Below, piece after piece: positions 45,601 to 57,610 of a stretch of 64,000 bases of DNA; position 1 is the stretch's first letter, and every line of letters starts with the position of its first letter. Under the pieces are notes generated by a model that was not told the origin of the DNA, did not search any database, and saw only the letters and a list, made by a program, of their open reading frames with translations. Source of the stretch: Sodiomyces alkalinus F11 (lineage: Eukaryota; Ascomycota; Sordariomycetes; Glomerellales; Plectosphaerellaceae); contig NW_021167081.1 in assembly GCF_003711515.1 (NCBI RefSeq), forward strand, positions 3,094,483 through 3,158,482, given 5' to 3'. Made by a program: the position numbers and the translations under genes.

Positions 45601-47426
45601 GCGTGATTCCTAAGCTTCTTAGTCTTATCCTAGTTATCGGATTTTCTTAGAAGCGTGTATTACGTAGCTAGTAGTATCGCGTTTATCTAACCGGTGCTCG
45701 TAGTAATTATACCTAGGTAGTTAATTATCTAATCCTCGTAGGCTCGCTACCCGGTCGGTAAGAGTATCTCGGTCCTCCTAAGCGTAGTAAGGTCGCTAAT
45801 ATACAGCTCGTTATTATCCCCCGCTAGTATTTATCGGTACTACACGGTAGGCTTTACTAAGGTCCGGCTTAGTAAAACGGACTTAGTAGGTTTATCCTAG
45901 TAATTCTTCCGCGAGCTAATCGAGTATCCGTAGCTAGATAGCTTCCTCCTCGACTAGGTCGGCTATCTCTATAGGTTAACACTAGAAGTTCGTGTTATTA
46001 TCCGGGATTCCGTCGGACTCCGTTTCCTAATCTTGCTCTTTAAGCTTAGCGATTCTCTTTCGGGCACGATCTTCTCCCTCCTGGATTTCTAAGATCTGCT
46101 TTTATCTCTTAGCTTCTTCTTTTATCTATCCGTATTTTTAGAGGATCTCTACGATAGTTTATAAAGCTAGTTTATCCTTATCCTAGTCGGGGATCTTAAG
46201 GCTATAGTTATTATCGTACTCGTTACTAGATACTATAGCGAGTATCTTCTAGGGTCTTTTAGGGTAGTCCCTAGCTCCGTCTTTCCCTAATTAGTATACT
46301 AGATAATAGTTATCGTAGTAGGTTACCTAATAAAGGTTGACGTGTGGTATTTCGTCCCTATAAATTTCTAGGTATCTAATAGCATTAATTTCCTTCTAGG
46401 GTCTTTCTTTCTCGATCGTATTTGCTTATCGTTATGGTTATTCTTTCTTAGACTTATAATAGTCGCGTGCGTAGTAACCTAGCCTATCGTAGTTATAATA
46501 CTTAACTTTTATTATATCCCATTTACCCTGCTTATCGCTTTATCGGTTAATATTATTAAGCTTTATAGGTCTACTATAGTATCTATATAAGGTGTTTCCG
46601 AATTAGCGTGGGTATAATTATTTCTTCTTCGAATTAGCCGTGTAGAATAGAATACTCGTTTAATACTTCTTCTAATAGCGTTATTTATAATTCCGGTTAT
46701 TAATACGAATGACTATCGCGGTGTATTCGCTAAATATCTTAGGTCGGTCTAATCGGTATAGTTCGTCCTTTACTTCTTCCTTAAGTCCTTAGTAGTACCG
46801 ATCTATAAGGGGCTTATCCGGGTAGCTAAGCTTTAACGAGATTTACTAGAATCTTATAGTATAATCCGTAGCTAACTTAGTCTAACGTAGCTAGCTTAGT
46901 TATTCGGCCGCGACTCTTTCCTTATCGGGCTAGCCGAAAATAGCGTTAAGTCTCTCGACGAATATATCGAAGTCCTTAAAGATTACCGTGGTCCCGGGCT
47001 TCCTTAGGATCTCTATTCCTATATTCTTTAGGTAGTCTTTATAGATAGACTCGAACTATTCGTGCGTATCTCCTATAAGGAGTACCGCGGTATAGAGTAC
47101 CTTAGTTTCTTCCGTACGGATACTATCCTAGTAGAATAGGAGATAGCCTTTAAGCTAAGTAATAAAGCTCTAAAGCTATCCTTAAGTCCTGTCGTACTTA
47201 GGGGGTATAGGGTATCTATACTTAGCCCCGATTCCAGGATAGTTTAGCTAAGCTCTTAGGGTCGCATTCTCCCCCTAAAGCTAAGTGATTATATCGCGAA
47301 TCTGCTAAAGGTTATTACTCCCTCTAGTAGCAGTGGTAGGCGTCGCGGTGCTTATAGCGTTCGTGGTACGGTTATTATTATTCGATATATTAGAAGAGTG
47401 ATTACTGGCTACTTCGTCGTCTTATT
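45601..47426 (-). pseudogene. Element C gag (5' end lost in gap)
   Basis: The zinc knuckle at about 46,510-46,450 reads VKYYNYDRLGYYARDYYKSK, i.e. CxNCxxxGHYARDC with Y for C/H. The capsid-like part lies at about 47,300-46,600. The N-terminus should lie in or next to the assembly gap. Confidence 0.75.
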
Positions 47427-47921
47427 NNNNNNNNNNNNNNNNNNNNNNNNNNNNNNNNNNNNNNNNNNNNNNNNNNNNNNNNNNNNNNNNNNNNNNNNNN
47501 NNNNNNNNNNNNNNNNNNNNNNNNNNNNNNNNNNNNNNNNNNNNNNNNNNNNNNNNNNNNNNNNNNNNNNNNNNNNNNNNNNNNNNNNNNNNNNNNNNNN
47601 NNNNNNNNNNNNNNNNNNNNNNNNNNNNNNNNNNNNNNNNNNNNNNNNNNNNNNNNNNNNNNNNNNNNNNNNNNNNNNNNNNNNNNNNNNNNNNNNNNNN
47701 NNNNNNNNNNNNNNNNNNNNNNNNNNNNNNNNNNNNNNNNNNNNNNNNNNNNNNNNNNNNNNNNNNNNNNNNNNNNNNNNNNNNNNNNNNNNNNNNNNNN
47801 NNNNNNNNNNNNNNNNNNNNNNNNNNNNNNNNNNNNNNNNNNNNNNNNNNNNNNNNNNNNNNNNNNNNNNNNNNNNNNNNNNNNNNNNNNNNNNNNNNNN
47901 NNNNNNNNNNNNNNNNNNNNN
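47427..47921. other. Assembly gap (495 N)
   Basis: All bases are N. By comparison with the 529-bp left LTR, the first approximately 401 bp of the right LTR and roughly 90 bp of internal sequence should lie here if the gap size is real. Apparent ORFs through the gap are artefacts. Confidence 0.99.
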
Positions 47922-48049
47922 ATCCATCACGTGACCCGGCACGTGATATCGTCCTGAGTCATCTTCTGGTTACGCCCTGGTGCGCTGACCGCCCTAGTAC
48001 GTTATAACCAGTATGTCCTTGGTGCATGTTGGGTCTGCTGGCCGTAACA
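47922..48049 (-). repeat. Element C 5' LTR, terminal 128 bp (nearly un-RIPped)
   Basis: Matches 41,192-41,319 base for base except for 16 transitions. Unlike everything around it, this copy keeps the C of CpA and the G of TpG (e.g. CTGGTGCGCTGACC, GGTGCATGTTGGG). Ends GTAACA followed by TSD GTCTC. Confidence 0.88.
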
Positions 48050-50632
48050 GTCTCTTACTATATAGTAAGCTAATAGCTCCTTAGTTAGTCTCCTGACAAA
48101 GATATCGACTGTACTAAATATACTTTTTTTTAAGGTATAGGATTAATAAAGACCCTAGGATAGGCTACCTTTACTATGCTAGTTCAGAGTATAGTAGGTA
48201 ATAATAAGCGGATTGGCCGCTTATATATTAAAGCCTCGGTTATCCTTACGCTTAACGCCGGTCTACTCCTAGCATAAGAGTTTAATTATCCTAGTAGCCT
48301 AGATATTCTTAATACACGGGATACTATTCGTATTAGCGCTTACTAGGATCTTCTGGTATTAGCTTAAGTATTCGCTAAACGCTTACTAGTCTAGCCGAAG
48401 CTTAAATCCACTAAGAAGACGGTGGTTCTACCCTAGTAGTATAGATTAGTTCTGATTTAGAAGCCGGACGTTAATATCGACTGTATAGCGTTTACGCCCG
48501 ATATTATAGAATCTCTTAATCTACTTTTATAGAACTTACTAAGTATACTAATTCTTAATACTAGTAACTAGCCTTTAGTTATTCCGCGAAGCGTTAGACT
48601 AAGCTATATTAAGCCTTTTTACGTAGACATTTATCGTGATATTAAATAATTCCTGGATAAGACCCTTAATAAGATTTAAAAGTATGGACGTATAGAATAG
48701 CTAACTTAGCCTACGCCTTTTAGCGTACCCGTATTTGTCGTATAGTAGACTATAAATAGTAAATATAAGGGCAGGATAGTAGGAGATCTTTATACGCTAA
48801 ATAAGGTTATTATTCCTAATATTTACCCTATACTGTTATAAGATAAGGTTATCCGCTATTTTTAAAATACAAAGTTTATCTCCGTGGTTACCGTCTAAGC
48901 CGTCTTCTATTAGTTTTCGGTATATAAGCCGTATCGCGAGCGGTTTATTATCGTCCTATACTAAGGATAGGAGTATTTTAAGGTCGCTCTTATAGGTTTT
49001 CATAAGTTCTTAGCGTATATTTAGCGGTATATAGATAAGCTGTTTCGGCTATATAAGGATTTCGTTATAGCTTTATTAACGATATCGTAATCGCCTTGGA
49101 TTCTAAGGATAAGTACGCCGTTTACTTAGAGCCTATTTTATCCTTTTTTAATTTTAAAAGGATCTTTATCTCCCTTAGTAAGTCCTTTATCGCGTACTTA
49201 TCGGTTTAGCTACTAGGACTAAGGTTAACGCCCTTAGCCTATCGAATACTAAGGAATTTATAGCGGCCCTTTATAAAGTGCTACTCCCGAAATGCCTTTA
49301 AACGCTCGGATACTAAATCGGTATAATAAGCTAGCTTTAGTACCTTATTCCGTGGTTCTCTTATTATATCGGCCTATTATAATACTAGACTACCATTTTT
49401 CTCGTTAAGGCACAGAAGCTAGGAAAGGACACGGGCTAGGCTTATAAGGCGTATACTAGGCGTGCCGTGGTTAAGCCGATTACTAAGGAGTTAGCCGTGT
49501 TTAAGAATATAACGGATACACTTACCTCTAATATTTATCTTTTTTACAATAATCCTATAAAGGTTCTTTTTATCTAGCTCAATATCTTTAAGGAATATAG
49601 CTTTTCCGCTATACTTTTCTAGCTTATCAACGAATCCGAGTAGCTCGCTAAAAGAACCGTTTATATACCCTAGTCCGTCTAGTACTGTATATTAGTAAGG
49701 GGCTTAACGCCGCTAAGTAGAAGTATTAGCCGACTAAGCTAGAGGTCGCTTACTTTATCTAGGCCGTTTATAAGACTTAGACTATTATATAGTCTGCTTA
49801 CCGAAATCCAATTATTATTCTAATAGACTACGCTATTAGTATATGGATTATAAAGTCCACGGCACTAGCTAATACTAATAAGACCTAGTTAAATATAAAA
49901 CTTATTCTTTTATCCGAATTCCTTAGCTAGTTTTAGCTAGACTATTATTATATTCCTAGTAAGATAAATATAAAAGCCGATACCTTATTAAGGCTCCTTA
50001 CTATAGATACGGTAAAAGAAGGAGAAGATAAGGGAGAGCTAGAAAAGATGTAGTATAACTAGGCGGTTTATTACTTTAGCAAGCTAAGGATAGATCCGGA
50101 TATAAGATAAAGAATCTATAATAGTTACCCTAATAATCTATAGTAGGCTCCTTTATTTAGCTAGGTAAAAGACTATCCGCCTATAATTAAGATTCCTTTT
50201 AAGGAAGATAATAGCTTACTATACTACCCAGAATAAAACGGTGAACACCGTCTTTATATACTATTCGCCCTATATTAGAAATTTATTCGTGCTGCCTACG
50301 ATAAGGGCTACTACTTTCGTGCTAAGTATACTTAGCACGACCTTATTAGCTAGTTCGCTATTCCTAGGTTATATAAGGAGGTAAAGTCTTATATCGCTAA
50401 GTATTAGGTTTACGCTACTAACTAGATTAACCGCTAATATCCCCTTAACGAAATATAGCTAATCCTAATACCGCTAATGTCTTTCTATACCGTTATTATG
50501 GATTTTGTTATTAGTTTACCTAAGGTTCCCTTAGCCGGTTCTCCCTAATAAAGGGAGGGATTCCCTTTATTTGACTCGCTCTTAACAGTTACTAATGAAT
50601 TTACTAAGACTACCTTACTTATTTCGGGCTTT
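48050..50632 (+). mobile_element. Element D (gypsy-like), pol part, right of element C
   Basis: Continuation of element D. RT is readable at about 48,600-49,150: KPFYVDIYRDIK.FLDKTL, PFSVPVFVV, GDLYTLNKVIIPNIYPILL, FISVVTV.AVFYQF, G.EYFKVALIGFHKFLAYI and FINDIVIAL (xDDIV with D to N). Near the right end, YTVIMDFVISLPKVP and FDSLLTVTNEFTKTTLLISG (50,485-50,630) are the start of the integrase catalytic core. The frame stops abruptly at about 50,632 where copia element E begins; the rest of D presumably lies beyond the window. Confidence 0.78.
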
Positions 50633-51210
50633 TGAAGATTGCGGACAAGTGGAAGGGAAGAAAGTCACGAAAAGCAGTGGAAAAAATAGATAGTAAATAA
50701 TGGGATTATAAGGTAGGATTTCGGCCCGCGTATGGATTATGTCAAAGCGATAAAGAAGAAGAATAAAGGAAGGAAGAACCGAACCGAGGGGATGGGTTAA
50801 TGTCCTTTATTCTTTCCTTCTTTATAAAGGAATCGAGATCGTAATAATAACGTAATCCTTTATTTAAGACGTAATCCTTTATCTAAGACGTAATCCTTTA
50901 TCTAAGACGTAATCCTTTATCTAAGACGTAATCCTTTATCTACAATGTAATTCTTTATCTAGGCTTACGGGGAAGATATGCTTTATTCGAGTATAAAGGT
51001 ACGAAGGATATTATTAGTAATACTAATACCCCCCCGTAAGCTAGTTCATATATAAGAAGGAGCAGCTTAGAGCGAGTATATATAGGTATATAGTTATAGC
51101 GCAGAAACCCTAGGTAACTACCTAGGACTAATTATAAGAGGAAAAAATAAAACCTCTAAGGGAAAATATTAAAATCCTTTAACTTCTTATTAAAGGGAAA
51201 ATTCGAAAAA
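50633..51210 (-). repeat. Element E (copia) 3' LTR, right end uncertain
   Basis: Starts TGAAGATTGCGG exactly where element D's integrase frame is lost, and lies at the 3' side of the minus-strand copia coding region. It includes a 19-bp tandem array (50,850-50,962) and a hairpin CCTAGGTA..TACCTAGG at about 51,109-51,126. Its partner LTR is outside the window, so the right boundary is a guess. Confidence 0.5.
50850..50962 (+). repeat. Six-copy 19-bp tandem repeat
   Basis: Unit ACGTAATCCTTTATCTAAG. Copies 2-4 are identical, copies 1, 5 and 6 diverge. Located inside the presumed LTR of the copia element. Confidence 0.93.
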
Positions 51211-51788
51211 CCCCCTTTTTATAATAATAGGAAAACCCTTAGGTAAAACCCCAGTTATAAGTATTTATATCTAGGAACATCCGAAGATAAAAAACCTAGT
51301 TCTATTATAGACCTTAGTAATTTAGTTCTTGAATTCGGGTATAAGATGGCATATCGTAGTCAGGTAACGTATCGTCTTTATAACCTAAATTCATATAACC
51401 GCATAGTGTATTACGTAAGGCTTTACGTAGACCTTTAGTCATTATATCGGCTATATTAAATTTGGTATTTATATAAACGACCTTTATTTTATTATTTTGA
51501 AGCTGTTATCTGCAGTAGTGGTACTAACGGTCTATATGCTTTACACCTTTATAAAATTCAGGATTTTCATAAAGCTTCTTTACGCTTTCGCTGTCTATTA
51601 ATATAGTAGAAATCGGTATCTTATTCTTATTATTATTACTATTATTATATAAACCAAAGTTTATATTAGTAAATAACCTAAGGTTATTTACTAGGTCTGT
51701 ATATATATTATATATATATATTCCTTCTTTAGAAGCTTTGGTTAAAGCCATATATTCTACTTCTATTATTAATAATACAACGACTTTC
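51211..51788 (-). pseudogene. Element E (copia) RNase H C-terminus, left of element F
   Basis: The minus strand reads EVEYMALTKASKEGIYIYNI (the copia motif EAEYxAxxxAxxE), with an uninterrupted 75-codon stretch (51,751-51,524), then FYKGVKHIDRHYH..R (copia motif KHIDxxxHxxR) and FNIADIMTKGLRKALRN (DxxTKxL motif, about 51,450-51,400), the normal C-terminus of copia polyproteins. It joins in frame to 60,710 and above across element F. Confidence 0.88.
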
Positions 51789-52142
51789 TATCAGGTGCCT
51801 GCTGCAGCAGTGGTTATAATGGGTCCCTAGTGTGAACCCACAGGGGTCTAGGCGTGCCTAGTCTGAGACCCCTTAAGGTATAAACTAAGTAGTTATCACA
51901 CAGTAAACAGAATAGTCCCTCGAAGCAAATAAGGTAGACCTCGAGGAAGTAAATAAGCAGTCCTCGAGGAGTAGCGGAATGTAATCTTAAGGAGCGGAGG
52001 AGCCTCCCCTTTAGATAGGGAGGCCAGCGATTAATCTAATTCTTTAGCTACCCCTACACTTTCCTATCGTGATCCTATTATAATTATACCTGGTTCCTTA
52101 CTTAACCCTACCTTTTTACACTTTACGACTACCTATTTAATA
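51789..52142 (+). repeat. Element F 5' LTR
   Basis: 354 bp, partner of 60,351-60,704. Contains CTCGAGG-type repeats (CCTCGAGGAAG, CCTCGAGGAGT) and retains more CpA/TpG than the internal region. Confidence 0.92.
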
Positions 52143-52189
52143 TTTTAATCGCTCTACCCTTTAAGGGCGCGAAGACTATTAAGGAGAGT

Positions 52190-53720
52190 TACTAAGATAT
52201 CTCACTATCACGAAATAAACGATCCTACCTTCGATTTTAATAAGGCTACTAGTTAGTTTAAGCGGTAGCTCCGCGATAGCGAGACCGCCTTTATAGAAGA
52301 CGCCCACGACCCTACCGATAAGGAAGATAACGGGGGCACGCCGGGAACTAATATTACTCCTACCTCTACTACCGTACCGGCACCCGTTCCTGCCCCTATA
52401 TCTACTCCTATTACTAGTATTACCTCTACTACTGCCTCTGCCTCTATTACCGTCCTTATCCCTCCTATAACCACGACGGGACCCGCGTATAACCCTAGCC
52501 TGCCCCCGTATACGAACGTTAACCTAGCCACGCTAATAGAGGAATAACTAGACGAACGCGTTAAATAGATAGAGGTATAGAACCACCGTAAGCGTAAGCT
52601 CGCGTACCTTACTAAGCTAGAGGCGGATACTACCGCCGCTATTACTATTACCGCCGCCGCTATTAATCCTAACCCGGCCGATATTACCTATTATCGTATA
52701 GTAGAACCTCGGCGTTATATTATCGTAACCCTATCGGGTTCCTAGTATACTCACGATATATCTATAATATTATCTATACACGGATCCGCTATATAGGCTA
52801 AGTTTAATTCCCCCCTACTAAAATAGGATACTATATCCTGGGCTAAGTATCGCATGTTTATTTAGGAGATAAATTAACGGTTTAACCTAGACTCTTAGTC
52901 TTTCCCCACGGACGCCGCGAAGAACTACTTCGTTATATCGTGTCTCCCCTACTATTTAAAGGAACGCTGGCAGGCCGAGCTACGATATACGTACGATAAC
53001 GACTCTAATAGAGTTAGCTAGGCCGCCCTATAAGCCTAGCTATCCCGCCAGGTTAACGATAGCGATACCCGCCTACAGGAGGTAGCGGTATAGATCTAGA
53101 GCGAATCTATCTTATCCTAGAGGGAGGGAGAATCCTACGCTAAATTTATATAATAGTGGGAAGCCCTAGAGTCGGAACTGCTAGGCGAACTCCCTAACTA
53201 GTAGAGGATTTAGATAGTGCTAATAAGGGTCCTCCCACCTATTTAGGACTATATAGTGTTTATAGGGGTTCTTAAGGATTACTATGACCTAGCCCTGGCC
53301 TACCGCCGAGCGGAAGCCCTAACCGGTAATGACGGACTATCCGTCGCTCGAATAGACTTTTAGTCCTCCACCTAACGATATCGCTTCCGTTCGCGTGCCC
53401 CCGGCTATAGACCCTAGATAACTACCCACGGTTCTACTAATGCCCCCGCGTCTACCCCTACGTCCGCGCCTATACCTACGCCTACACCTACCTTTAGTTA
53501 CCCTATACGCCTTAGATAGTTATCGTACCTTAACTCTATTACTTACTATAACTATAACTTAAAGGGGCACTACGCTACTATATACCCTAGCCCCCGTGCT
53601 AAGCGACGCTCGAGTAATAGTAAACCGAATACCTAACCGGTGTCTATATCTTATTCTATAGTCGGCCGCGTTATAGGCGAGGTGCCCTAGGAATAATACC
53701 CGCCTTAAGTAACCCCCTTT
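52190..53720 (+). pseudogene. Element F gag
   Basis: N-terminal Thr/Pro/Ala-rich tract (TSTTVPAPVPAPISTPITS, about 52,360-52,430), then LIEEQLDERVKQ-like helix, capsid with FSPLLK.D-type region and RRYIVTLSGS (about 52,705-52,740), QQRFNLDS and AAKNYFVIS (about 52,870-52,950), and a zinc knuckle YYNYNLKGHYATIYPSPRAK at about 53,540-53,600 (CxxCNLKGHYATxCPSP). The RIP stop density is lower than in element A. An open stretch on the opposite strand over the Thr/Pro-rich tract is a shadow. Confidence 0.8.
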
Positions 53721-53749
53721 ACTACTACTATACCGGTAGAGGTATATAT

Positions 53750-56700
53750 ATCCCTTCGCCGAGGTAGAGAATAGGTGTAGACGGCGGCTCTCCTTAACGG
53801 AGGCGCTGATATTAACGTTTTGGATCGGTCCCTCCTAGGGCCTAATTAGGTCCCTAAGGGGTCCCCGATCCCGGTATCCTGGATTACGGAAGGATATATA
53901 AAGGCTATTACTTTTGGGTCTACCTATAGGATTATGGTCGTGATAGACTATTAGGGTCGAAAAAGGGTATAACGCGCCGAGTTCTATATTATAAATCTTA
54001 CGGGCGCGAAGATTATTCTAAGGAGGCCGTGGCTTATAGTCGTTAACCCTAACGTTGATTAGTAGTGTAGTATATAGACTTACCCCTTATCCTACACGGA
54101 GCTTAGTATAGTTATATCTCTAAAAGACCTACGTAGGGTAGTTAGATAAGCTAAGTCTATCCTTACTCTAACCTATCTAGGTTCTACGCGGGGCCTATAT
54201 ATCGGCTATGTCGGCCTAGTAGAAAACCTTTTAGTAGGATATAAAGATAAATTCTCGGAGAACGGGGCCCCCTATAGCCTAGACGATAATCCCGTCGCCC
54301 CTACGCTACCGGAATTGTATTAAGATTTTGCTAATGCCTTTAACGTCGAGAACCCCGGCCGCCTGCTAACGTATTAGTAGTAAGACCACGCTATTAAGAT
54401 CGAGGAAGGGAAGAAGCCTCCCTACGGTCCTATTTACCCCCTCGCCGTATAAGAGCTTAAGGTACTACGCTAGTACTTATAGGACGCCGTTACGAAAGGA
54501 TAGATTAGACTATCCACTAGTCCGGCCGGCGTACTTATTCTATTTATCCCTAAGAAGGGTAGTAAGCTGCGCCTTTACATTAACTACCGAGGGTTAAATA
54601 AGGTGACTATTAAGGACCGCACTCCCCTGCCCCTTATATATAAGATTTTGGATCGACTATCGTTAGCGTAGTACTATACTAAGCTGGATCTTAAGGACGT
54701 ATACTATCGGCTCCGTATATAAGCTAGTAATAAATAGAAGACGGTGTTCCGGATAGAATACGAACACTACGAGTACGCTATTATACTATTCGGGTTAACT
54801 AACGCCCCCGCGAGCTTTTAACGGTATATTAACTAGGCGCTAATAGGCCTTATCGATACTATTTACGTTATATACCTCGATAATATCCTTATCTATAGTA
54901 AGGACTTAGCTACCCACCGCGTGCACGTCCGCGAGGTCCTGACTAAGCTTAGGTAGTAGTCCCTGTATACTAACCCCGATAAGTGCGAGTTTAAGACTAG
55001 AGACGTGGAATTCCTCGGGTTTATCTATAGCCTAGATAGGGTACGTATAGACTTATCCCGCGTTAAGGCTATCCGCGACTAGGAGCTCCCTAATAGTGTT
55101 AAGAGGATATAGGTCTTCCTGGGTTTTACGGGCTTTTATAGGCGCTTTATTAAGAACTACTCTAAAGTCGCTGCCCCTCTTATAGATCACCTAAAGGGGG
55201 GGTATATAGGGATCCTCGTACTTTCCCTGTAGGCCTAGGCCGTGTTCGAAGAAATAAAGCTGTTATTTTAGAAGGCATCGGTCCTGCGGTATTTTAACCC
55301 TGCTCTGCTAATGCGTATTAAGCTAGATGCTTTCGTTTTTGCTATTGGCGCTGTTATTAGTTAGCTTGAGGATAGGCTATAGAGACCCGTTACGTTTATA
55401 TCTTATAAGCTCCGAGGTGCCGAACTTAATTATAGTATACCCGACTCCGAGCTTATAGCTATTATTAAGTCTTTTCGGACGTGGCGGCACTACGTGGCCT
55501 ATAGTTAGAGCCCTATAGTAGTCCTAATAGACTACCTAAACTATCGCCACCTACTGGATAAGCCGAAGCTTAAGAGGCAGCATGCGCGGTGGCTTAAGGA
55601 GCTTGCCCCGTTTGATTTTAAGATTGGGCACTATCCGGGGACGTTAAACCCCGTGGATGGATTCTTAAGGAAGCCCTAATATACGCGCTGTAAGCGTGCC
55701 CTGGTTGCTGACCGGGCTAAGGCGGTAGAGTCCTTTTCTAAGCGTTTTATAGGCTATATCGGGAACTAGGGTAGTCCCCGTAATAACCCCGATTATGATT
55801 TTCCCGCTCCTCCTATCTTAGTGGTCGAGACGTAAGCGGGTAACCTTTCTTTAGAGCCCGCCCCTCCTATTTTAGTTGTAGAGATATACGCGGATAATAT
55901 TTCTTCGAAGCGTTCTGTCTTAGGCTTATATAGGACCTAGGATAGTACCCGCACTATTCCCGCTCCTCCTATCTTACCGGAAAAGGTGGTTAAGATATAA
56001 GCGGATAATCTTTTTATAGAGCCTATATCGAGGCAGTTTATTTTAGGCCTTATCGGGAACTAATATGGTTCCCGTACTACCCCCGATCGTGTTCCCGCTC
56101 TTAATTCCCCCATCTTATTAGAAGAGGTAGTAGAGGCGTAAGCGGATAACTCTTTTTATACTTGATACCGTAAGGCCTCCGGTGACGATGCTACATACGG
56201 ATACTAGTCTAGGAGTGGTGGTATGCTTTGTTTTAAGAATCGCGTTTTTATACCAGACTACTCTAGCCTCCGTTAAAAGGTCCTGTAGTGTTTCTATAAT
56301 AGACCTAGCGTCGGTTATTATAGGGTTATAAGAACTATTAAGAGGATTTCGGATTTTTACTTTTAGAACTATCTCCCGCGGGATATACGTTAGTTTATAC
56401 CTACCTACGACGTGTGTTAACGCACTAAGCCGCGGCACTATAAGCTATATAGCGAGCTAGTGAGTCTTTAGTGCCTTAGCGCCCCTTTATAGAGATATCT
56501 ATTAACTGTATTATGGGCTTACCGCCGCCTTATAGCACGACTATGGATAGGAAACGAGATACGATCCTTATAGTAGTATACCGCCTAACGAAGTACTCTA
56601 TCTATATCCCTATAAGTAGTGGCCTAACGGCTGAGGGGCTTACTAAGTCTTTATAGTATTATATCTTCCGCACCTTTGGCTTACCCGATAGTATCGTGTC

Positions 56701-57610
56701 TAATCGCGGGGTATTATTTACGAGTCGCTTTTGGGTAACCTTATATCGGTGCCTCAGTATTACACGACGCCTATCTATAGTATAGTACCCGTAGACGGAT
56801 AGATAGACGGAGCGATAGAATTAGAACCTCGAGCACTATCTTCGTGTGTTCTGCTTATAGGAATAGGATAACTGGGTCGACCGGCTACCGTTAGCAGAAT
56901 TCACCTATAATATGGCGTAGTATTCTACGATACGCTGCACCCTATCCGATACGCTAATAGGCTATAACCTAAGGGGGCCTAACGAAGTATAGCTTCTAAG
57001 GGCAGGCGAGGTCCGCGCCGCTAAGGCCGAGACCCGAGCGGAACACCTTATAGCCTAGCGCCGGTCTATTTCGGACCTTATTAACAGGGCGTAGGCTTCC
57101 TGCGAATAGTATTATAATAACGGTCGAGCCTAGCGTTCCTTTAAAGTAGACGAGTATATTGTACTATCTACGAAGAATATCCGATAGAAGAGACCCTCGA
57201 AAAAGCTTAGCGATAAGTTTATTAGTCCGTATAAGGTGATTAAGGTTGTCGGTACGTATAGCCTAGCTTATTAGTTCGCACTGCCTAAAGATATAAGGAT
57301 TTATAACGTTTTCCCCCTCTCCCTGCTAGAGCTATAGAGGTCCCGCGATGGGTTATAACCGGAACCACCTATAGTTAAGGTCGAACTAGACTCAGAAGAG
57401 TACGAGGTCGAGACTATCCTAGACTATCGATATTAGGCAAAACGGCGCTAATACCTAATTAAATAGGCCGGCTATAGCGATAAGGAGAATACCTAAGAGC
57501 CGAAGGGGAACGTACCCGATAAACTCGTTAAGAATTATTTTAGGATAAGGCTCTCCGTCTCGGGGAACTATATAGGGTTATATACTATCCCTAACGGGGA
57601 CCCTATAGAG
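53750..57610 (+). pseudogene. Element F pol: PR-RT-RNase H-IN-chromodomain
   Basis: RT reads RIEYEHYEYAIILFGLTNAP (about 54,750-54,810) and VIYLDNILIYSKDL at 54,867-54,905, then [35 protein letters not shown]. RNase H begins MRIKLDAFVFAIGAVIS (about 55,312-55,363). Its ending YPGTLNPVDGFLRKP lies near 55,630-55,675. The integrase core reads LIVVYRLTKYSIYIPISSGL, LPDSIVSNRGVLFTSRFW and LPLAEFTYN-type motif (about 56,570-56,910). The chromodomain reads EEYEVETILDYRY.AKRR.YL and AGYSDKENT.EPK at about 57,397-57,510. Complete domain set with RIP stops. Confidence 0.88.

Larger units (their letters stand above)
40791..48049 (-). mobile_element. Element C: Ty3/gypsy chromovirus with antisense ORF, inserted in element D
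   Basis: The left LTR 40,791-41,319 starts TGTTACGAC and ends GTAATA (from GTAACA). The right LTR end is preserved at 47,922-48,049 after an assembly gap. The TSD GTCTC is at 40,786-40,790 and 48,050-48,054. The polypurine tract on the minus strand at 41,320-41,336 shows the left LTR is the 3' LTR. Minus-strand order: gag (from the gap to about 45,600), protease, RT, RNase H, integrase, chromodomain (about 42,220-42,125). A plus-strand antisense ORF lies at 41,426-42,066. Confidence 0.92.

Noticed and set aside
47398..47942. Open reading frames of about 178 codons on both strands across the N run
   Set aside because: They consist almost entirely of undetermined bases; pure assembly-gap artefacts.
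52253..52531. 92-codon minus-strand ORF
   Set aside because: Antisense shadow of the Thr/Pro/Ala-rich tract in element F gag; Val/Gly repetition simply mirrors ACC/CCT-type codons.
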